A stretch of 64,000 nt of DNA from Thermus altitudinis (GCF_022760835.1 NZ_JAKTNQ010000009.1:16814-80813), one strand, 5' to 3'; shown: positions 1 to 9,766, counted from the stretch's first letter. Translations and numbers: made by a program. The notes: generated from the sequence alone by a model not told the origin.

Positions 1-2063
1 TCGGCCTGGGCCAAGGCTTCCTCCAGCTTTCTTAGCTCCTCCTCCAGGACCTGGAGCTGGGTTTCCTCCCAGGGGTCTTGGGGAGGCGGGGGGGGCTCTG
101 GGGGCGGGGGTAGGGGGGAGGCGAGGGAACGCTGGAGGGTGGCCACCTGGGCCCGGAGTTCCTCCAGGTGCTGGTAGGAGGCCAAGGGGGCCAAGGCCTC
201 CTCCAGGGCCCGGACCTTTTGCCGGAGGAGCTCTTCTTCGGCCTCGAGGTCCTCCAGGCGCCGTCTTAGGAGGAGGGTCTCTCCTCCTCCCCTTGGCCTT
301 CCCCCGGTGAGGGCCCCCAGGCGTTCCAGCACCTCTCCTTCTACGGTGACCAGCCGTTCCCTGCCCCCCGCTTTACGGTAGGCGAGGGCGGTATCCAGGT
401 CCCTGAAGACCAGGGTGTCCCCGAAAAGGGTGAGGAGGACTTCCTCTTCGTGGGGTACCCCGAGCCGCAGCCGGGCCAGCCGGAAAGCGGGTCCCAGGAG
501 ACCAGGGGCCGGCTGGGGTGAAGGGGGAGGTGGGGGGGAAAGAAGGCTTAAGGGTAAGAAGGTGGCCCGGCCCCCTTCCCGCTTAAGGAAGGCGATGGCG
601 GCTTTGGCGGCTTCCTCATCCTGGGTAAGCACCCATTGGAGCCGGGGGCCCAGGGCCACCTCCAGGGCCAGCTCCAGCCCAGGTTCGGGCCTCACCAGGT
701 CGGCCACCACCCCCAGGACCCCGGGAAGCCTGCGCACCTTTCTGGGGCCTTCTTGCAGGTCGCTTCCCGCCTGCAACAGGCGCCTGAGGCGCTCGGCCTC
801 CCGCTGGGCGGCCTGGGCTTGGGCCTTGAGCTCGGCCAGCCTTGCCTCCAGCTGTCTTCTTTGGGCTGTCTGGGCCTCCAGGACCCTCAGGGCCTCCTGC
901 TTGCGGCCAAGTTCCTCCTCCAGACGTTGCCGCCGGGCAAGGGCCTCCGCATAGGCCTTTTGCTTCTCCTCGTAGCGGGCCCGTTCGCTCAGATAGCGGC
1001 GCAGGGCCTCTTCGTGGCGGCGCTTTTCCTCTTTTAGCTGCTTTTCCCGGGCCCGCAGGGCCTTGAGGCGCTGGCGGAGTTCCTCCGCCGGTAGGGGGGG
1101 AGGGGGAATGGGGGGACCGGGGTCAGGCGGCGGGGGGCGGTCCAAGGTCTTTTGCAGCCGGGAAAGCTCTCTTAGCTCGCGCTCCCAGCCCTCCCGTTCC
1201 TTGAGGCGAAGGCGCACCGCCTCCAGTTCCTGGCGCAAGGCCTCCTCCTTCTTGCCTAGGGTTTGGCGGTGGGCCTCGAGCCCTGCCCGTTCCTCCTTTA
1301 GGGTTTCCTCTTCCTGGGCTAGGGCTTCAAGCCTTTCCTGGGCCCTTTGCATCTCCTTCTGGGCTTCCTCTATCCGGGCCTCGAGGAGGCTTGCCTTCAG
1401 CGCCAGAACCTGGAGGTCCAGCTCCCGGGCCCTTTGCGCGGTTGCCGCTTCCCTTCTTAGCCCTTCCGCCCGGGCCTGGAGTTCCTCTAGCCCAAGCCTT
1501 CGCTGCTCCAAGAGGTCCCAGGCTTCCCGAAGGCGTTCTTCCGTGGCCCGGGCCGCCTCCGCCACGGGCCTAAGTCCCGAGGCCTCCTCCAGATGGCCAA
1601 GGAGCACCTCTTCCGGGGCCTCCAGAAGGGCGGCCACCTCCCCTTGGCCCACGATGGCATACCCTCCGCGGCCCAGGCCGGTGCCGGCCAGGTGCAGGGC
1701 CAAGGCCTTGGCGCTCACGGGCCGGCCATTCACCCGGAACACGGAGCGCTCCCCCTCGATCCGCCTTTCCACCACCAGGCGCTCCCGGCCCCGGGAAAGC
1801 TCTAGGCGCACCTCCGCCATACCCTGGGGAGGGCGGCCATCGCTGCCGTGAAAGAGGAAGGCCTTAAGTTCCTGTCCCCTTAGCTCGTGGGCCCGGGCCC
1901 CGGTCACGAAGCGCAGGGCCTCCACCAGGTTGCTTTTGCCCGAGCCATTGGGCCCGATGATGCCGGTGATGGGGTCAGGAAAGTCCAAAGCGGTGCGCTC
2001 CGCAAAGGACTTGAACCCCTGGAGGAGCAAGCGGTCAATGCGCCAGGCTTCCTTTTCCCTCAT
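1..2063 (-). CDS. smc: Chromosome segregation ATPase SMC, N-terminal 687 codons (runs off window)
   Basis: SMC dimers bind ATP and tether DNA for chromosome compaction and segregation. The N-terminus reads MREKEAWRIDRLLLQGFKSF, followed by a Walker A motif GPNGSGKSN at residues 37-45. A long Glu/Arg/Ala/Leu-rich coiled coil follows from about residue 170. A hinge-like globular segment lies near residues 445-590 (VLGVVADLV, LEVALGPRLQWVLT), then the returning coil begins. The signature and Walker B regions lie beyond the window. Two proline-rich stretches interrupt the coil at residues 310-327 and 649-664. The start overlaps the stop of the upstream GerMN gene as ATGA, so translation is probably coupled. 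It is the last visible gene of the bioY-smpB-amidase run. Confidence 0.95.
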   Translation of the reverse strand, partial: MREKEAWRIDRLLLQGFKSFAERTALDFPDPITGIIGPNGSGKSNLVEALRFVTGARAHELRGQELKAFLFHGSDGRPPQGMAEVRLELSRGRERLVVERRIEGERSVFRVNGRPVSAKALALHLAGTGLGRGGYAIVGQGEVAALLEAPEEVLLGHLEEASGLRPVAEAARATEERLREAWDLLEQRRLGLEELQARAEGLRREAATAQRARELDLQVLALKASLLEARIEEAQKEMQRAQERLEALAQEEETLKEERAGLEAHRQTLGKKEEALRQELEAVRLRLKEREGWERELRELSRLQKTLDRPPPPDPGPPIPPPPLPAEELRQRLKALRAREKQLKEEKRRHEEALRRYLSERARYEEKQKAYAEALARRQRLEEELGRKQEALRVLEAQTAQRRQLEARLAELKAQAQAAQREAERLRRLLQAGSDLQEGPRKVRRLPGVLGVVADLVRPEPGLELALEVALGPRLQWVLTQDEEAAKAAIAFLKREGGRATFLPLSLLSPPPPPSPQPAPGLLGPAFRLARLRLGVPHEEEVLLTLFGDTLVFRDLDTALAYRKAGGRERLVTVEGEVLERLGALTGGRPRGGGETLLLRRRLEDLEAEEELLRQKVRALEEALAPLASYQHLEELRAQVATLQRSLASPLPPPPEPPPPPQDPWEETQLQVLEEELRKLEEALAQA

Positions 2064-2557
2064 GGCAGGCGATAAGGTTGGCTTAGGTCTAAATGGGCCA
2101 GCCCCGGCTTAGGCTCCCCCTCCACCAGGAAGCGCACCTCCTGGGCCTGGGGGAAGGTGGCCAGGAGGGTGTAGGCCAGGCTGTAGAGGCGTAGGGCTTC
2201 CTGGCTGGCATCCAGACCCAGGGGGAAATCGGCGGGAAGATCCACCACGAGAACCTGGGCCATCCGGTAGAGGCCCCGGGGTTTAGGGGCCTGCAAGGCC
2301 TCGGCCCAGGCGGCCAGAGCTTTGTTCTCCGGCGTATCCCCCGGGGCCAGCTCCAGGGTGCGGGTTTCCTTGCGGAGGCCTTGAGGGGGGTTGGGAAGGT
2401 AAAGGATGATGGGCAGGCTGCTTGCGGCCAGGGTCTCCTCCGAGGGCAAGGGCAGGGCGGAGGCAGCCTGGTGCCCTGGGCTTTGCCAGTAGACCAGAGC
2501 CCCCAGGGCGAAGAAGGCAAGGCCAAGGAGGTTCCAGAAGGTCAAGAGTCGGCGCAT
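2060..2557 (-). CDS. GerMN-domain protein, membrane anchored
   Basis: 165-aa protein with an N-terminal hydrophobic segment (residues about 5-24, after MRRLL), probably an uncleaved anchor. A compact extracytoplasmic domain follows with the pattern of GerMN/sporulation-type domains: IILYLPNP strand, a TLELAPG loop, VLVVDLPADFPLGLDA, then LRLYSLAYTLLATFPQAQEVRFLVEG. GerMN domains are found near N-acetylmuramoyl amidases in non-sporulating bacteria too and are presumed to act in envelope assembly; no enzymatic function is known. It starts 2 nt after the amidase stop and ends in an ATGA overlap with smc. The domain call rests on pattern and context. Confidence 0.75.
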   Translation of the reverse strand: MRRLLTFWNLLGLAFFALGALVYWQSPGHQAASALPLPSEETLAASSLPIILYLPNPPQGLRKETRTLELAPGDTPENKALAAWAEALQAPKPRGLYRMAQVLVVDLPADFPLGLDASQEALRLYSLAYTLLATFPQAQEVRFLVEGEPKPGLAHLDLSQPYRLP

Positions 2558-2559
2558 GG

Positions 2560-3705
2560 TTACTCCAAGTAGGTGCGGATGGCCTGGGCGATGGCCTCCG
2601 CCACCTGGTTGCGGGCCTCAGGAGTCTTGAGCCGCTCCACCCCCACCTCCAGGAGTACCCCTGCCCCGGGGATGTCCGTGAGGGCGTAGGGACCCTCGGC
2701 CCGGGCCAGCACGAGGCCCAGGGCAGAGAAGGCCTTTTCCAAGGCCACGGCCAGGCGCCGCGGGTCACCGGCATAGACCTTCAACAAGGCGGCTTGCTCC
2801 GCTGGGGCCGTGGCCAGGAGGGCCTCGGCGTTCCGGGCAAGGGGAGAGGTGCGGGCCTTGGGGAGGTAGAGGTTCACGGCGCTGCCCTGGGTCACGTGCA
2901 GGGAAACCATCACCGAGGCGGTTTGCGCCTGGGCCAAGCGGGCCTCGAGGGGCACGTACTGGTCGGTTTGCCGGGTGAGTCTGGCGTTGGCCAGGCGGGA
3001 GGCTACCCTCTTGGCCAGATCCAGGGTGAGGTCCTTTTCCCAGAAGCCCCCCGCCGAGATACCTGGGTCCTGCCCCCCGTGTCCCGGGTCCAGGAGCACC
3101 GTGGGCCTGGGTCTAGCCAGGGAACCCCACTCCAGGACCACCTGGCCCCCGCCGGGGTAGAAGAGCCGGGCGGGCGGGCTTTCCAGGGCCAGGCGCAGGC
3201 CCTGGGCCTCCTGGCTCAGGCCCGCCCCTTCTCCCTGGGCCAGGAGGAAGAGGACGCTGTTGCCCTCCACCAGGGCGTTCACCTCCCGGGAGAAGCGCAG
3301 CAAAAGGCGGGCTGGCCCGCGTTCCACCGAAAGAAGCTTAGCCCAGGGAAGCCGGAGCAGGATACCTTCCTGGGCCCGGTATTCCAGGCCCAAGGCCTCG
3401 CTTAAGGGCCGTAGGGGGACAAGGACCTCCTGCCCCCGTTTCCAGGCCGCCCCCCGGGCGGCCGCCTGGGCCTCGTTGGCCACCAGGGGGAAGGCCTTGT
3501 AGCGGCTTCCCAGGCCCAGGGCCACCTGGCCTTCCCCTTGCCACAGGGCAAGTCCCAGGCCCCGGGCTATAAGGCCCACTTCCCCGTAGGCCAAGCCCCG
3601 CCCCCCGGGATACCAGGCCTGGCCCACCTCCCCCCCCACCAGGAGGGGCCTTGGCGCCTGGGCCAGGGCGAGAAGGAGGAACAAGGCCAGCGCCAGGAAC
3701 CTCAT
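2560..3705 (-). CDS. N-acetylmuramoyl-L-alanine amidase (Amidase_3), secreted
   Basis: 381-aa zinc amidase expected to cleave the MurNAc-L-Ala bond of peptidoglycan outside the cytoplasm. It has a signal peptide (MRFLALALFLLLALAQA). A copper-amine-oxidase-N/AMIN-like stalk domain follows (LVPLRPLSEALGLEYR near residues 95-110). The catalytic Amidase_3 domain runs from about residue 200 to the end. Zinc ligands are visible as His209 in DPGHGGQDPG, Glu223 in FWEKDLTLDL and His270 in MVSLHVTQG; the C-terminal catalytic Glu is probably in LLEVGVE near residue 353. The ATG overlaps the smpB stop as ATGA, and a 2-nt gap precedes the GerMN gene. Likely role: cell separation or wall turnover. Confidence 0.88.
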   Translation of the reverse strand: MRFLALALFLLLALAQAPRPLLVGGEVGQAWYPGGRGLAYGEVGLIARGLGLALWQGEGQVALGLGSRYKAFPLVANEAQAAARGAAWKRGQEVLVPLRPLSEALGLEYRAQEGILLRLPWAKLLSVERGPARLLLRFSREVNALVEGNSVLFLLAQGEGAGLSQEAQGLRLALESPPARLFYPGGGQVVLEWGSLARPRPTVLLDPGHGGQDPGISAGGFWEKDLTLDLAKRVASRLANARLTRQTDQYVPLEARLAQAQTASVMVSLHVTQGSAVNLYLPKARTSPLARNAEALLATAPAEQAALLKVYAGDPRRLAVALEKAFSALGLVLARAEGPYALTDIPGAGVLLEVGVERLKTPEARNQVAEAIAQAIRTYLE

Positions 3706-4136
3706 AGCTCCTCCAGGGCGCGGCGCACGGCCCGCTTCTTGTCGTCTTCCTTCCTTTGATAGGCCTTTTTCCCCCGGGCCAAACCCAGGAGCACCTTGGC
3801 GTAGCCCCGTTCGTTGAAGTAAATCTTAAGGGGTACCAGGGTGAGACCCTTTTGCTCCACCTTGCCCCTTAACCGGTTGAGCTCGTGGCGGTGAAGAAGG
3901 AGCTTCCGCTTTCTCCTGGGGTCCACGTTGGTGTAGGATCCCTTTTCGTAGGGGGCGATGTAGAGGTTTTCCAGGTAAAGCTCACCGTTTTCAAACTTGG
4001 CGAAGCTCCCGGTAAAATCCACCTTACCGGCGCGCAGGGACTTGACCTCGGTTCCCTTGAGGACCAGCCCTGCCTCGTAGGTTTCCAGGATCTCGTAGTC
4101 GTGCCGCGCCCGGCGGTTCTCCAGCACGAAGGCCAT
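3702..4136 (-). CDS. smpB: SsrA-binding protein SmpB
   Basis: 144-aa tmRNA-binding protein that with SsrA rescues stalled ribosomes and tags incomplete proteins. The start MAFVLENRRARHDYEILETY is chosen because it matches the usual SmpB N-terminus and length; upstream in-frame codons belong to the preceding gene. Family hallmarks are VLKGTEVKSLRAGKVDF, GSFAKFENGELYLENLYI, YTNVDPRRKRKLLLH, KIYFNERGYAKVLLGLARGKK, and a basic C-terminal tail (KKAYQRKEDDKKRAVRRALEEL). It begins 1 nt after the nitrilase-family stop and overlaps the amidase start as ATGA. No tmRNA gene is visible here. Confidence 0.97.
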   Translation of the reverse strand: MAFVLENRRARHDYEILETYEAGLVLKGTEVKSLRAGKVDFTGSFAKFENGELYLENLYIAPYEKGSYTNVDPRRKRKLLLHRHELNRLRGKVEQKGLTLVPLKIYFNERGYAKVLLGLARGKKAYQRKEDDKKRAVRRALEEL

Positions 4137-4137
4137 C

Positions 4138-4848
4138 TTACCAAAGGCGGTAGGCTTCCGGCCGCCGGTGGCGGAGGATGGGGTAGCGGGCGCGGTACTC
4201 CTCCAGGAAGGCAAAGTCTAGGTCCACCAGCAGAACCCCCTCCTCATGCCTTAGGCCCAGGAGGCGCCCATCAGGGGCCACCGCCAGGGAGGGGCTTCCC
4301 GTGTCCGCACGGTTGGCCAGGAGCAAATAAGCCTGGTTCTCCGCAGCCCGGGCCCGGGCCAGGACCGAGAGAAGCTCTTGGTACTCCCCGGGCCAGGCCG
4401 AGCCCACCAGAAAGCCCTCGGCGCCCATCAGGGCATAACTGCGAAACAGCTCGGGAAAGTCCAGATCGTAGCAAAGGGCAAGCCCGAACCGTTTGCCGCG
4501 AAACTCCCAGATCACGGGGCCTTCCCCGGGCGCAATCCCCTCATCCCCCTCCTCGTCCGACGCCAGGTAGGGATGCACCTTATCGTAAAAGGGACCCTGG
4601 GGGAAGATGCCAAGCCGGTTCCTGGGGCCAGGGGCCAGGAAGCCTGCGAGCACCGGTATCCGGTTTTCCTCAGCCAGGGCCTTAAGGGCTTGGGGAAGGG
4701 TGTCTTCCCCTTGCTTCCCCAGGACCAGCTCGGGAAGGAGGAGGGCCAAGGCCCCCTCCCCTTGCGCCCTTTCTAATAGGGGTAGGAGGGCCTGGAGCAA
4801 CTCGGAAACGCTAGGCCTTTTGCCCAGGTGGGCTAGGGCTACCCGCAC
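4138..4848 (-). CDS. Carbon-nitrogen hydrolase (nitrilase superfamily)
   Basis: 236-aa cytoplasmic hydrolase with the nitrilase catalytic triad visible as Glu40 (LLLPELVLG), Lys90 (PFYDKVHPY) and Cys126 (LALCYDLDFPELFR). Members hydrolyse non-peptide C-N bonds of amides or nitriles; the substrate cannot be read from sequence. It starts with GTG, 1 nt downstream of the bioY stop, and ends 1 nt before smpB, so it lies inside the biotin-transporter operon. A biotin-related amide (a biotinidase-like reaction) is an attractive but unsupported guess. Omega-amidase or general amidohydrolase activity is equally possible. Confidence 0.85.
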   Translation of the reverse strand: MRVALAHLGKRPSVSELLQALLPLLERAQGEGALALLLPELVLGKQGEDTLPQALKALAEENRIPVLAGFLAPGPRNRLGIFPQGPFYDKVHPYLASDEEGDEGIAPGEGPVIWEFRGKRFGLALCYDLDFPELFRSYALMGAEGFLVGSAWPGEYQELLSVLARARAAENQAYLLLANRADTGSPSLAVAPDGRLLGLRHEEGVLLVDLDFAFLEEYRARYPILRHRRPEAYRLW

Positions 4849-4849
4849 G

Positions 4850-5458
4850 CTAGCGCTTTCCCAAGAGTTTCCAGGCGGAGGGCAAGAGGAGGGCAGCCAG
4901 GACCGCCTTCACCAGGTCCCCGGGGATGAAGGGGAAGAGCCCCATGGCCAGAAGTGCACCGGTTCCGGCGAACTTTCCTGCCCCCATGAGCCAGGCGGCA
5001 AGCCAGGGAAGCCCCACCAGGTAGAGGAGGGCGTTGCCCGCCAGCATGGCCAGTAGGGTACCCAGGAAGCTGCGGTCTAGGCCGAACCGCTCCACCAAAA
5101 GACCCACGAGCCCCGCTGCCAAGGGGAAGGCCAACAGGAACCCTCCGGTGGGGCCCAGAATCTTGGCCAGGCCGCCCGTGCCCCCCGCGAAGACGGGTAG
5201 CCCCATGGCGCCCTCCGCCACATAGGCGAGAAGGGCTAGGAATCCCAGGCGGCTACCCAGGGCCGCGCCCACCAGAAGAATCGCCAGGGTCTGGCCGGTG
5301 ATGGGCACGGGGGTGAAGGGCAAAGGGATGTTGATCCTGGCGGCCAGGGCCACGAGGAGGCTACCCGCCAGGATTAGGGTGAGGTCGCGAGCCAGGCTAC
5401 GGTTTGGCCAAAGGATCTTAACCAAGGGGGTATAGGGAAGAACCTCGGTTTTCCACAT
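4850..5458 (-). CDS. bioY: Biotin transporter BioY (ECF S component)
   Basis: About 202-aa membrane protein with six predicted hydrophobic helices and BioY features: LTLILAGSLLVALAARI, IPLPFTPVPITGQTLAILLVGAALGSR, GLPVFAGGTGGLAKILGPTGGFLLAFPLAAG, FIPGDLVKAVLAA. It imports biotin, alone or with an ECF energizing module, none of which is encoded here. The start at 5458 (MWKTEVLPYTP) is preferred: GGAGGT lies 4 nt upstream, and the more distal ATG at 5491 would fall upstream of the predicted transcription start, inside the operator. A BirA-type operator overlaps the promoter. First gene of the run ending in smc. Confidence 0.92.
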   Translation of the reverse strand: MWKTEVLPYTPLVKILWPNRSLARDLTLILAGSLLVALAARINIPLPFTPVPITGQTLAILLVGAALGSRLGFLALLAYVAEGAMGLPVFAGGTGGLAKILGPTGGFLLAFPLAAGLVGLLVERFGLDRSFLGTLLAMLAGNALLYLVGLPWLAAWLMGAGKFAGTGALLAMGLFPFIPGDLVKAVLAALLLPSAWKLLGKR

Positions 5459-5484
5459 AGCTACCTCCGGGACCACCTGGGTGG

Positions 5485-5522
5485 CCGTCAACCATGCTAG
5501 GGTTTTGGGGTTTACGGGTCAA
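5485..5522 (-). promoter_or_regulatory. bioY promoter overlapped by a BirA-type biotin operator
   Basis: On the minus strand a -35 TTGACC (5522-5517) and a -10 TAGCAT (5499-5494) are separated by exactly 17 bp. An inverted repeat overlaps them: CCGTAAACC (minus strand, 5517-5509), 15-nt spacer, GGTTGACGG (5493-5485); the half-sites match at 8 of 9 positions. Known BirA operators are TTGTAAACC or TTGTTAACC, 14-16 nt spacer, GGTTTACAA or GGTTAACAA, so core and spacing fit. The -10 lies entirely in the spacer. Biotin-loaded BirA should block bioY transcription. birA itself is not in the window. Confidence 0.75.
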
Positions 5523-5641
5523 GGCTGGGGGTTCGCTTAAGCCAAGTGCCGGGAATCACTTATGGAAAAGCCGCTATACTAAAGCCATAGCTCTTTACCC
5601 CGCCGGCACAGCAGGGGGGCAGGAGCCACGCTAGGAGGTAA

Positions 5642-6640
<999 letters not shown>

Positions 6641-7810
6641 ATGCGCACGTTACAGGATCTGGATGCCCGGAGCAAGCGCATCCTGGTGCGGGTGGACTAC
6701 AACGTACCCATCAAGGAGGGGGCGGTGCAGGACGATACCCGCATCCAAGAAAGCCTTCCCACCCTGCGCCACCTTCTGGAACAAGGGGCCTCCCTGGTGC
6801 TTCTTTCCCACCTGGGTCGGCCCAAGGGGGTGGACCCCAAGTACTCCCTGGCCCCGGTGGCGGAGGCCTTAGGCCGGTATCTAACCGGTGTCCGTTTCGT
6901 GCCCCACAGCCCCGGTTCCGACCAGGCGCATCAGGCGGTAGAGGCCCTGGCCCCGGGTGAGGTGGCCCTTTTGGAAAACGTGCGCTTTGAACCGGGGGAG
7001 GAGAAGAACGACCCCGAGCTTGCCGCCCGTTATGCCCGGCTGGGGGAGGCTTTTGTCCTGGATGCCTTCGGGAGCGCCCACCGGGCCCACGCCAGCGTGG
7101 TGGGGGTGGCCAGGCTTCTTCCTTCCTTTGCCGGTTTCCTCATGGAAAGGGAGGTGAAGGCTCTTTCCCGCCTCCTAAGGAATCCGGAAAAGCCCTATGC
7201 GGTGGTCATTGGTGGGGCCAAGGTCTCCGACAAGATCGGGGTGATTGAGAACCTCCTGCCCCGCATAGACCGCCTCTTCATCGGCGGGGCCATGGCCTTC
7301 ACCTTCATCAAGGCCATGGGTGGTGAGGTGGGGAAGAGCCTGGTGGAGGAAGACCGCCTGGATTTGGCGAGGGACCTCTTGAGGAGGGCGGAGTCCTTGG
7401 GGGTGAAGGTGTACCTCCCCGTGGATGTGGTGGCGGCGGAGCGGATTGAGGCGGGGGTGGAAACCCGCACCTTTCCCGCCGATGCCATTCCGGTGCCCTT
7501 TATGGGCCTAGACATCGGTCCCCAGACCCAGGAGGCTTTCGCCGAGGCCCTCAAGGGATCCAAGACGGTTTTTTGGAACGGTCCCATGGGGGTCTTTGAG
7601 GTACCGCCCTTTGACCAGGGCACCCTGGCGGTGGGCCGGGCACTGGCGGCCTTGGAGGGGGCCTTCACCGTGGTGGGGGGCGGGGACTCGGTGGCGGCGG
7701 TGAACCGTCTGGGCCTCAAGGAGCGCTTCAGCCACGTCTCCACCGGGGGTGGGGCGAGCCTGGAGTACCTGGAAAAGGGTACCCTTCCGGGGATTGAGGT
7801 CCTAGAGTAA
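6641..7810 (+). CDS. pgk: Phosphoglycerate kinase
   Basis: 389-aa kinase transferring phosphate from 1,3-bisphosphoglycerate to ADP, the next glycolytic step after GapA. Diagnostic segments are [11 protein letters not shown] (substrate-binding Asp and Asn), [77 protein letters not shown] and the ATP-binding [11 protein letters not shown] near the C-terminus. The ATG follows the gap TAG directly. A GC hairpin with a T-run lies 15 nt after the stop, so gap-pgk probably ends there and tpiA has its own promoter. Confidence 0.98.
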   Translation: MRTLQDLDARSKRILVRVDYNVPIKEGAVQDDTRIQESLPTLRHLLEQGASLVLLSHLGRPKGVDPKYSLAPVAEALGRYLTGVRFVPHSPGSDQAHQAVEALAPGEVALLENVRFEPGEEKNDPELAARYARLGEAFVLDAFGSAHRAHASVVGVARLLPSFAGFLMEREVKALSRLLRNPEKPYAVVIGGAKVSDKIGVIENLLPRIDRLFIGGAMAFTFIKAMGGEVGKSLVEEDRLDLARDLLRRAESLGVKVYLPVDVVAAERIEAGVETRTFPADAIPVPFMGLDIGPQTQEAFAEALKGSKTVFWNGPMGVFEVPPFDQGTLAVGRALAALEGAFTVVGGGDSVAAVNRLGLKERFSHVSTGGGASLEYLEKGTLPGIEVLE

Positions 7811-7825
7811 AGAGGCAGGTTCCGG

Positions 7826-7850
7826 CCCCGCCCTCGCGGGCGGGGTTTTC
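7826..7850 (+). terminator. Rho-independent terminator after pgk
   Basis: Perfect 8-bp stem CCCCGCCC / GGGCGGGG (7826-7833 and 7838-7845) with a 4-nt loop, followed directly by TTTTCC. It sits between pgk and tpiA. Confidence 0.85.
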
Positions 7851-7865
7851 CTATAGGATGGCGGC

Positions 7866-8618
7866 ATGCGCAGGGTCTTGGTGGCAGGAAACTGGAAGAT
7901 GCATAAGGTGCCCTCGGAGGCCCGGGTGTGGTTTGCCGAGCTCAAGAGGCTTTTACCCCCCTTGCAGTCCGAGGCGGCGGTGTTGCCGGCCTTTCCCATG
8001 TTGCCTTTGGCCAAGGAGGTGTTTTCCGGAAGCCAGGTGGCCTATGGGGCCCAGGATGTCTCCCGCCACCGGGAAGGGGCCTACACGGGGGAGGTTTCCG
8101 CCCGGATGCTCTCCGACCTAGGGTGCCGCTACGCCATCGTGGGGCATTCGGAAAGGCGGCGCTACCATGGGGAAAGCGACTCTCTGGTGGCGGAGAAGGC
8201 CAAAAGGCTTTTGGAAGAGGGGATTACCCCCATCCTCTGCGTAGGGGAACCCTTGGAGGTAAGGGAAAGGGGGGAGGCGGTGCCCTATACCCTGGCCCAG
8301 CTGAGGGGGAGCCTCGAGGGGGTCAACCCCCCGGGTCCCGAGGCCCTGGTCATCGCCTACGAGCCGGTTTGGGCCATCGGCACCGGGCGGAACGCCACCC
8401 CCGAGGATGCCGAGGCCATGCACCAGGCCATCCGCCAGGCCCTGGCTGAGCTCTACGGAAGGGCGTTTGCGGATCGGGTCCGCATCCTGTATGGGGGCAG
8501 CGTCAACCCCAACAACTTCGCCGACCTCCTTTCCATGCCCAACGTGGACGGGGGGCTGGTGGGAGGGGCCAGCCTGGAGCTGGAAAGCTTCCTGAGCCTT
8601 CTCAGGATCACCGGTTGA
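7866..8618 (+). CDS. tpiA: Triosephosphate isomerase
   Basis: 250-aa TIM-barrel enzyme interconverting dihydroxyacetone phosphate and glyceraldehyde-3-phosphate. Residues seen: [11 protein letters not shown] (substrate Asn and Lys), [13 protein letters not shown] (electrophilic His), [22 protein letters not shown] (catalytic Glu and flexible loop 6), [31 protein letters not shown]. There is no Shine-Dalgarno. TAGGAT at 7854-7859 stands 6 nt before the ATG, consistent with a leaderless transcript starting just after the pgk terminator. Confidence 0.97.
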   Translation: MRRVLVAGNWKMHKVPSEARVWFAELKRLLPPLQSEAAVLPAFPMLPLAKEVFSGSQVAYGAQDVSRHREGAYTGEVSARMLSDLGCRYAIVGHSERRRYHGESDSLVAEKAKRLLEEGITPILCVGEPLEVRERGEAVPYTLAQLRGSLEGVNPPGPEALVIAYEPVWAIGTGRNATPEDAEAMHQAIRQALAELYGRAFADRVRILYGGSVNPNNFADLLSMPNVDGGLVGGASLELESFLSLLRITG

Positions 8619-8650
8619 GGCGCAAAGGGCTTTGGGCTACCCTTATACCT

Positions 8651-9766
8651 ATGCGGCTCCACCCCCGCACCCAGGCGGCCCGGGAAAGCATCTTCCCCAA
8701 GATGAGCCAGCTGGCGGCCAGACTCCAGGCGGTGAACCTGGGCCAGGGCTTTCCCTCAAGCCCTCCGCCCGCCTTCCTGCGGGAAGCGGTGCAAAGGGCC
8801 CTGGGCCGCTTTGACCAATACGCCCCTCCTGCGGGCCTTCCCCAGCTTAGGGAGGCCTTGGCGGAGGAGTTTGCGGTGGAACCTGAGTCCGTGGTGGTCA
8901 CCTCGGGGGCCACGGAGGCCCTATATGTGCTCCTGCAAAGCCTGGTGGGTCCGGGGGATGAGGTGGTGGTGCTGGAGCCCTTTTTTGATGTCTACCTCCC
9001 CCATGCTTTCCTGGCCGGGGCCGAGGCCAGGCTGGTGCGCCTGCCCCTGGGGGAGGGGGGATTCCGGCTGGATCTAGGGGCCCTGGAGGCGGCCATCACC
9101 CCCCGTACCCGGCTTCTCCTTCTCAATACCCCCATGAACCCCACGGGCCTGGTCTTCCGGGAGGAGCTTAAGGCGGTGGCGGACCTGGCCCGGAGGCACC
9201 AGCTCTTTCTGGTTTCCGACGGGGTCTACGACGAGCTCTATTTCGGGGAAAGGCCACCCCGGTTACGGGACTTGGCCCCCGAGCGCACCTTCACCGTGGG
9301 CAGTGCGGGGAAGCGCCTCGAGGCCACCGGCTACCGGGTGGGCTGGATCGTGGGGCCCCAGGAGTTCATGCCCACCCTGGCAGGGATGCGGCAGTGGACC
9401 AGCTTCTCGGCACCAAGCCCTCTGCAGGCGGGGGTGGCGGAGGCCTTGAGGGTGGCCCGAAAGGAGGGGTTCTACGAGGCCTTGCGGGAGAGCTATCGGA
9501 AGAGGCGGGATCTGCTCCTTTATGGGCTTAGGTCCTTAGGCCTAAAGGCCCTTGAGCCTGAGGGCACTTACTTCCTTATGGCCGAGCTTCCCGGTTGGGA
9601 TGCCTTCCAGCTTGTGCAAGTGGCCAGGGTAGCTGTGATCCCAGCCAGCGCCTTCTACCGGGAGGATCCACCCCCATGGCTTTTTCGCTTCGCCTTTTGC
9701 AAGGGCGAGAATGAGATCGCCCTAGCTCTGGAGCGCTTAGCTCCTGTGGTAAACTCCCCGGCGTGA
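8651..9766 (+). CDS. Class I aminotransferase, glutamine:phenylpyruvate / methionine type
   Basis: 371-aa PLP enzyme that closely matches my memory of the T. thermophilus glutamine aminotransferase (kynurenine aminotransferase family), acting on Gln, Met and aromatic amino acids. Seen: VNLGQGFPS, DQYAPPAGLPQLREALAEEF, VVTSGATEALYVLLQSLVGPGDEVVVLEPFFDVY, NTPMNPTGLVF, SDGVYDELYFG, the PLP lysine in TFTVGSAGKRLEATGYRVGW, and the C-terminal FRFAFCK. Start 8651 fits the known N-terminus MRLHPRT. An upstream TTGAGG/17/TACCCT element places the transcription start at the ATG. Its stop overlaps the E1 alpha start as GTGA. Confidence 0.9.
   Translation: MRLHPRTQAARESIFPKMSQLAARLQAVNLGQGFPSSPPPAFLREAVQRALGRFDQYAPPAGLPQLREALAEEFAVEPESVVVTSGATEALYVLLQSLVGPGDEVVVLEPFFDVYLPHAFLAGAEARLVRLPLGEGGFRLDLGALEAAITPRTRLLLLNTPMNPTGLVFREELKAVADLARRHQLFLVSDGVYDELYFGERPPRLRDLAPERTFTVGSAGKRLEATGYRVGWIVGPQEFMPTLAGMRQWTSFSAPSPLQAGVAEALRVARKEGFYEALRESYRKRRDLLLYGLRSLGLKALEPEGTYFLMAELPGWDAFQLVQVARVAVIPASAFYREDPPPWLFRFAFCKGENEIALALERLAPVVNSPA

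Noticed and set aside
415..1851. Several plus-strand open frames over the first 2 kb
   Set aside because: Arg/Ser- and Pro/Gly-rich shadows of smc, whose minus-strand translation is a textbook SMC sequence.
5491..5493. Upstream ATG as bioY start
   Set aside because: It lies inside the operator and upstream of the predicted transcription start; the ATG at 5458 has a strong Shine-Dalgarno.
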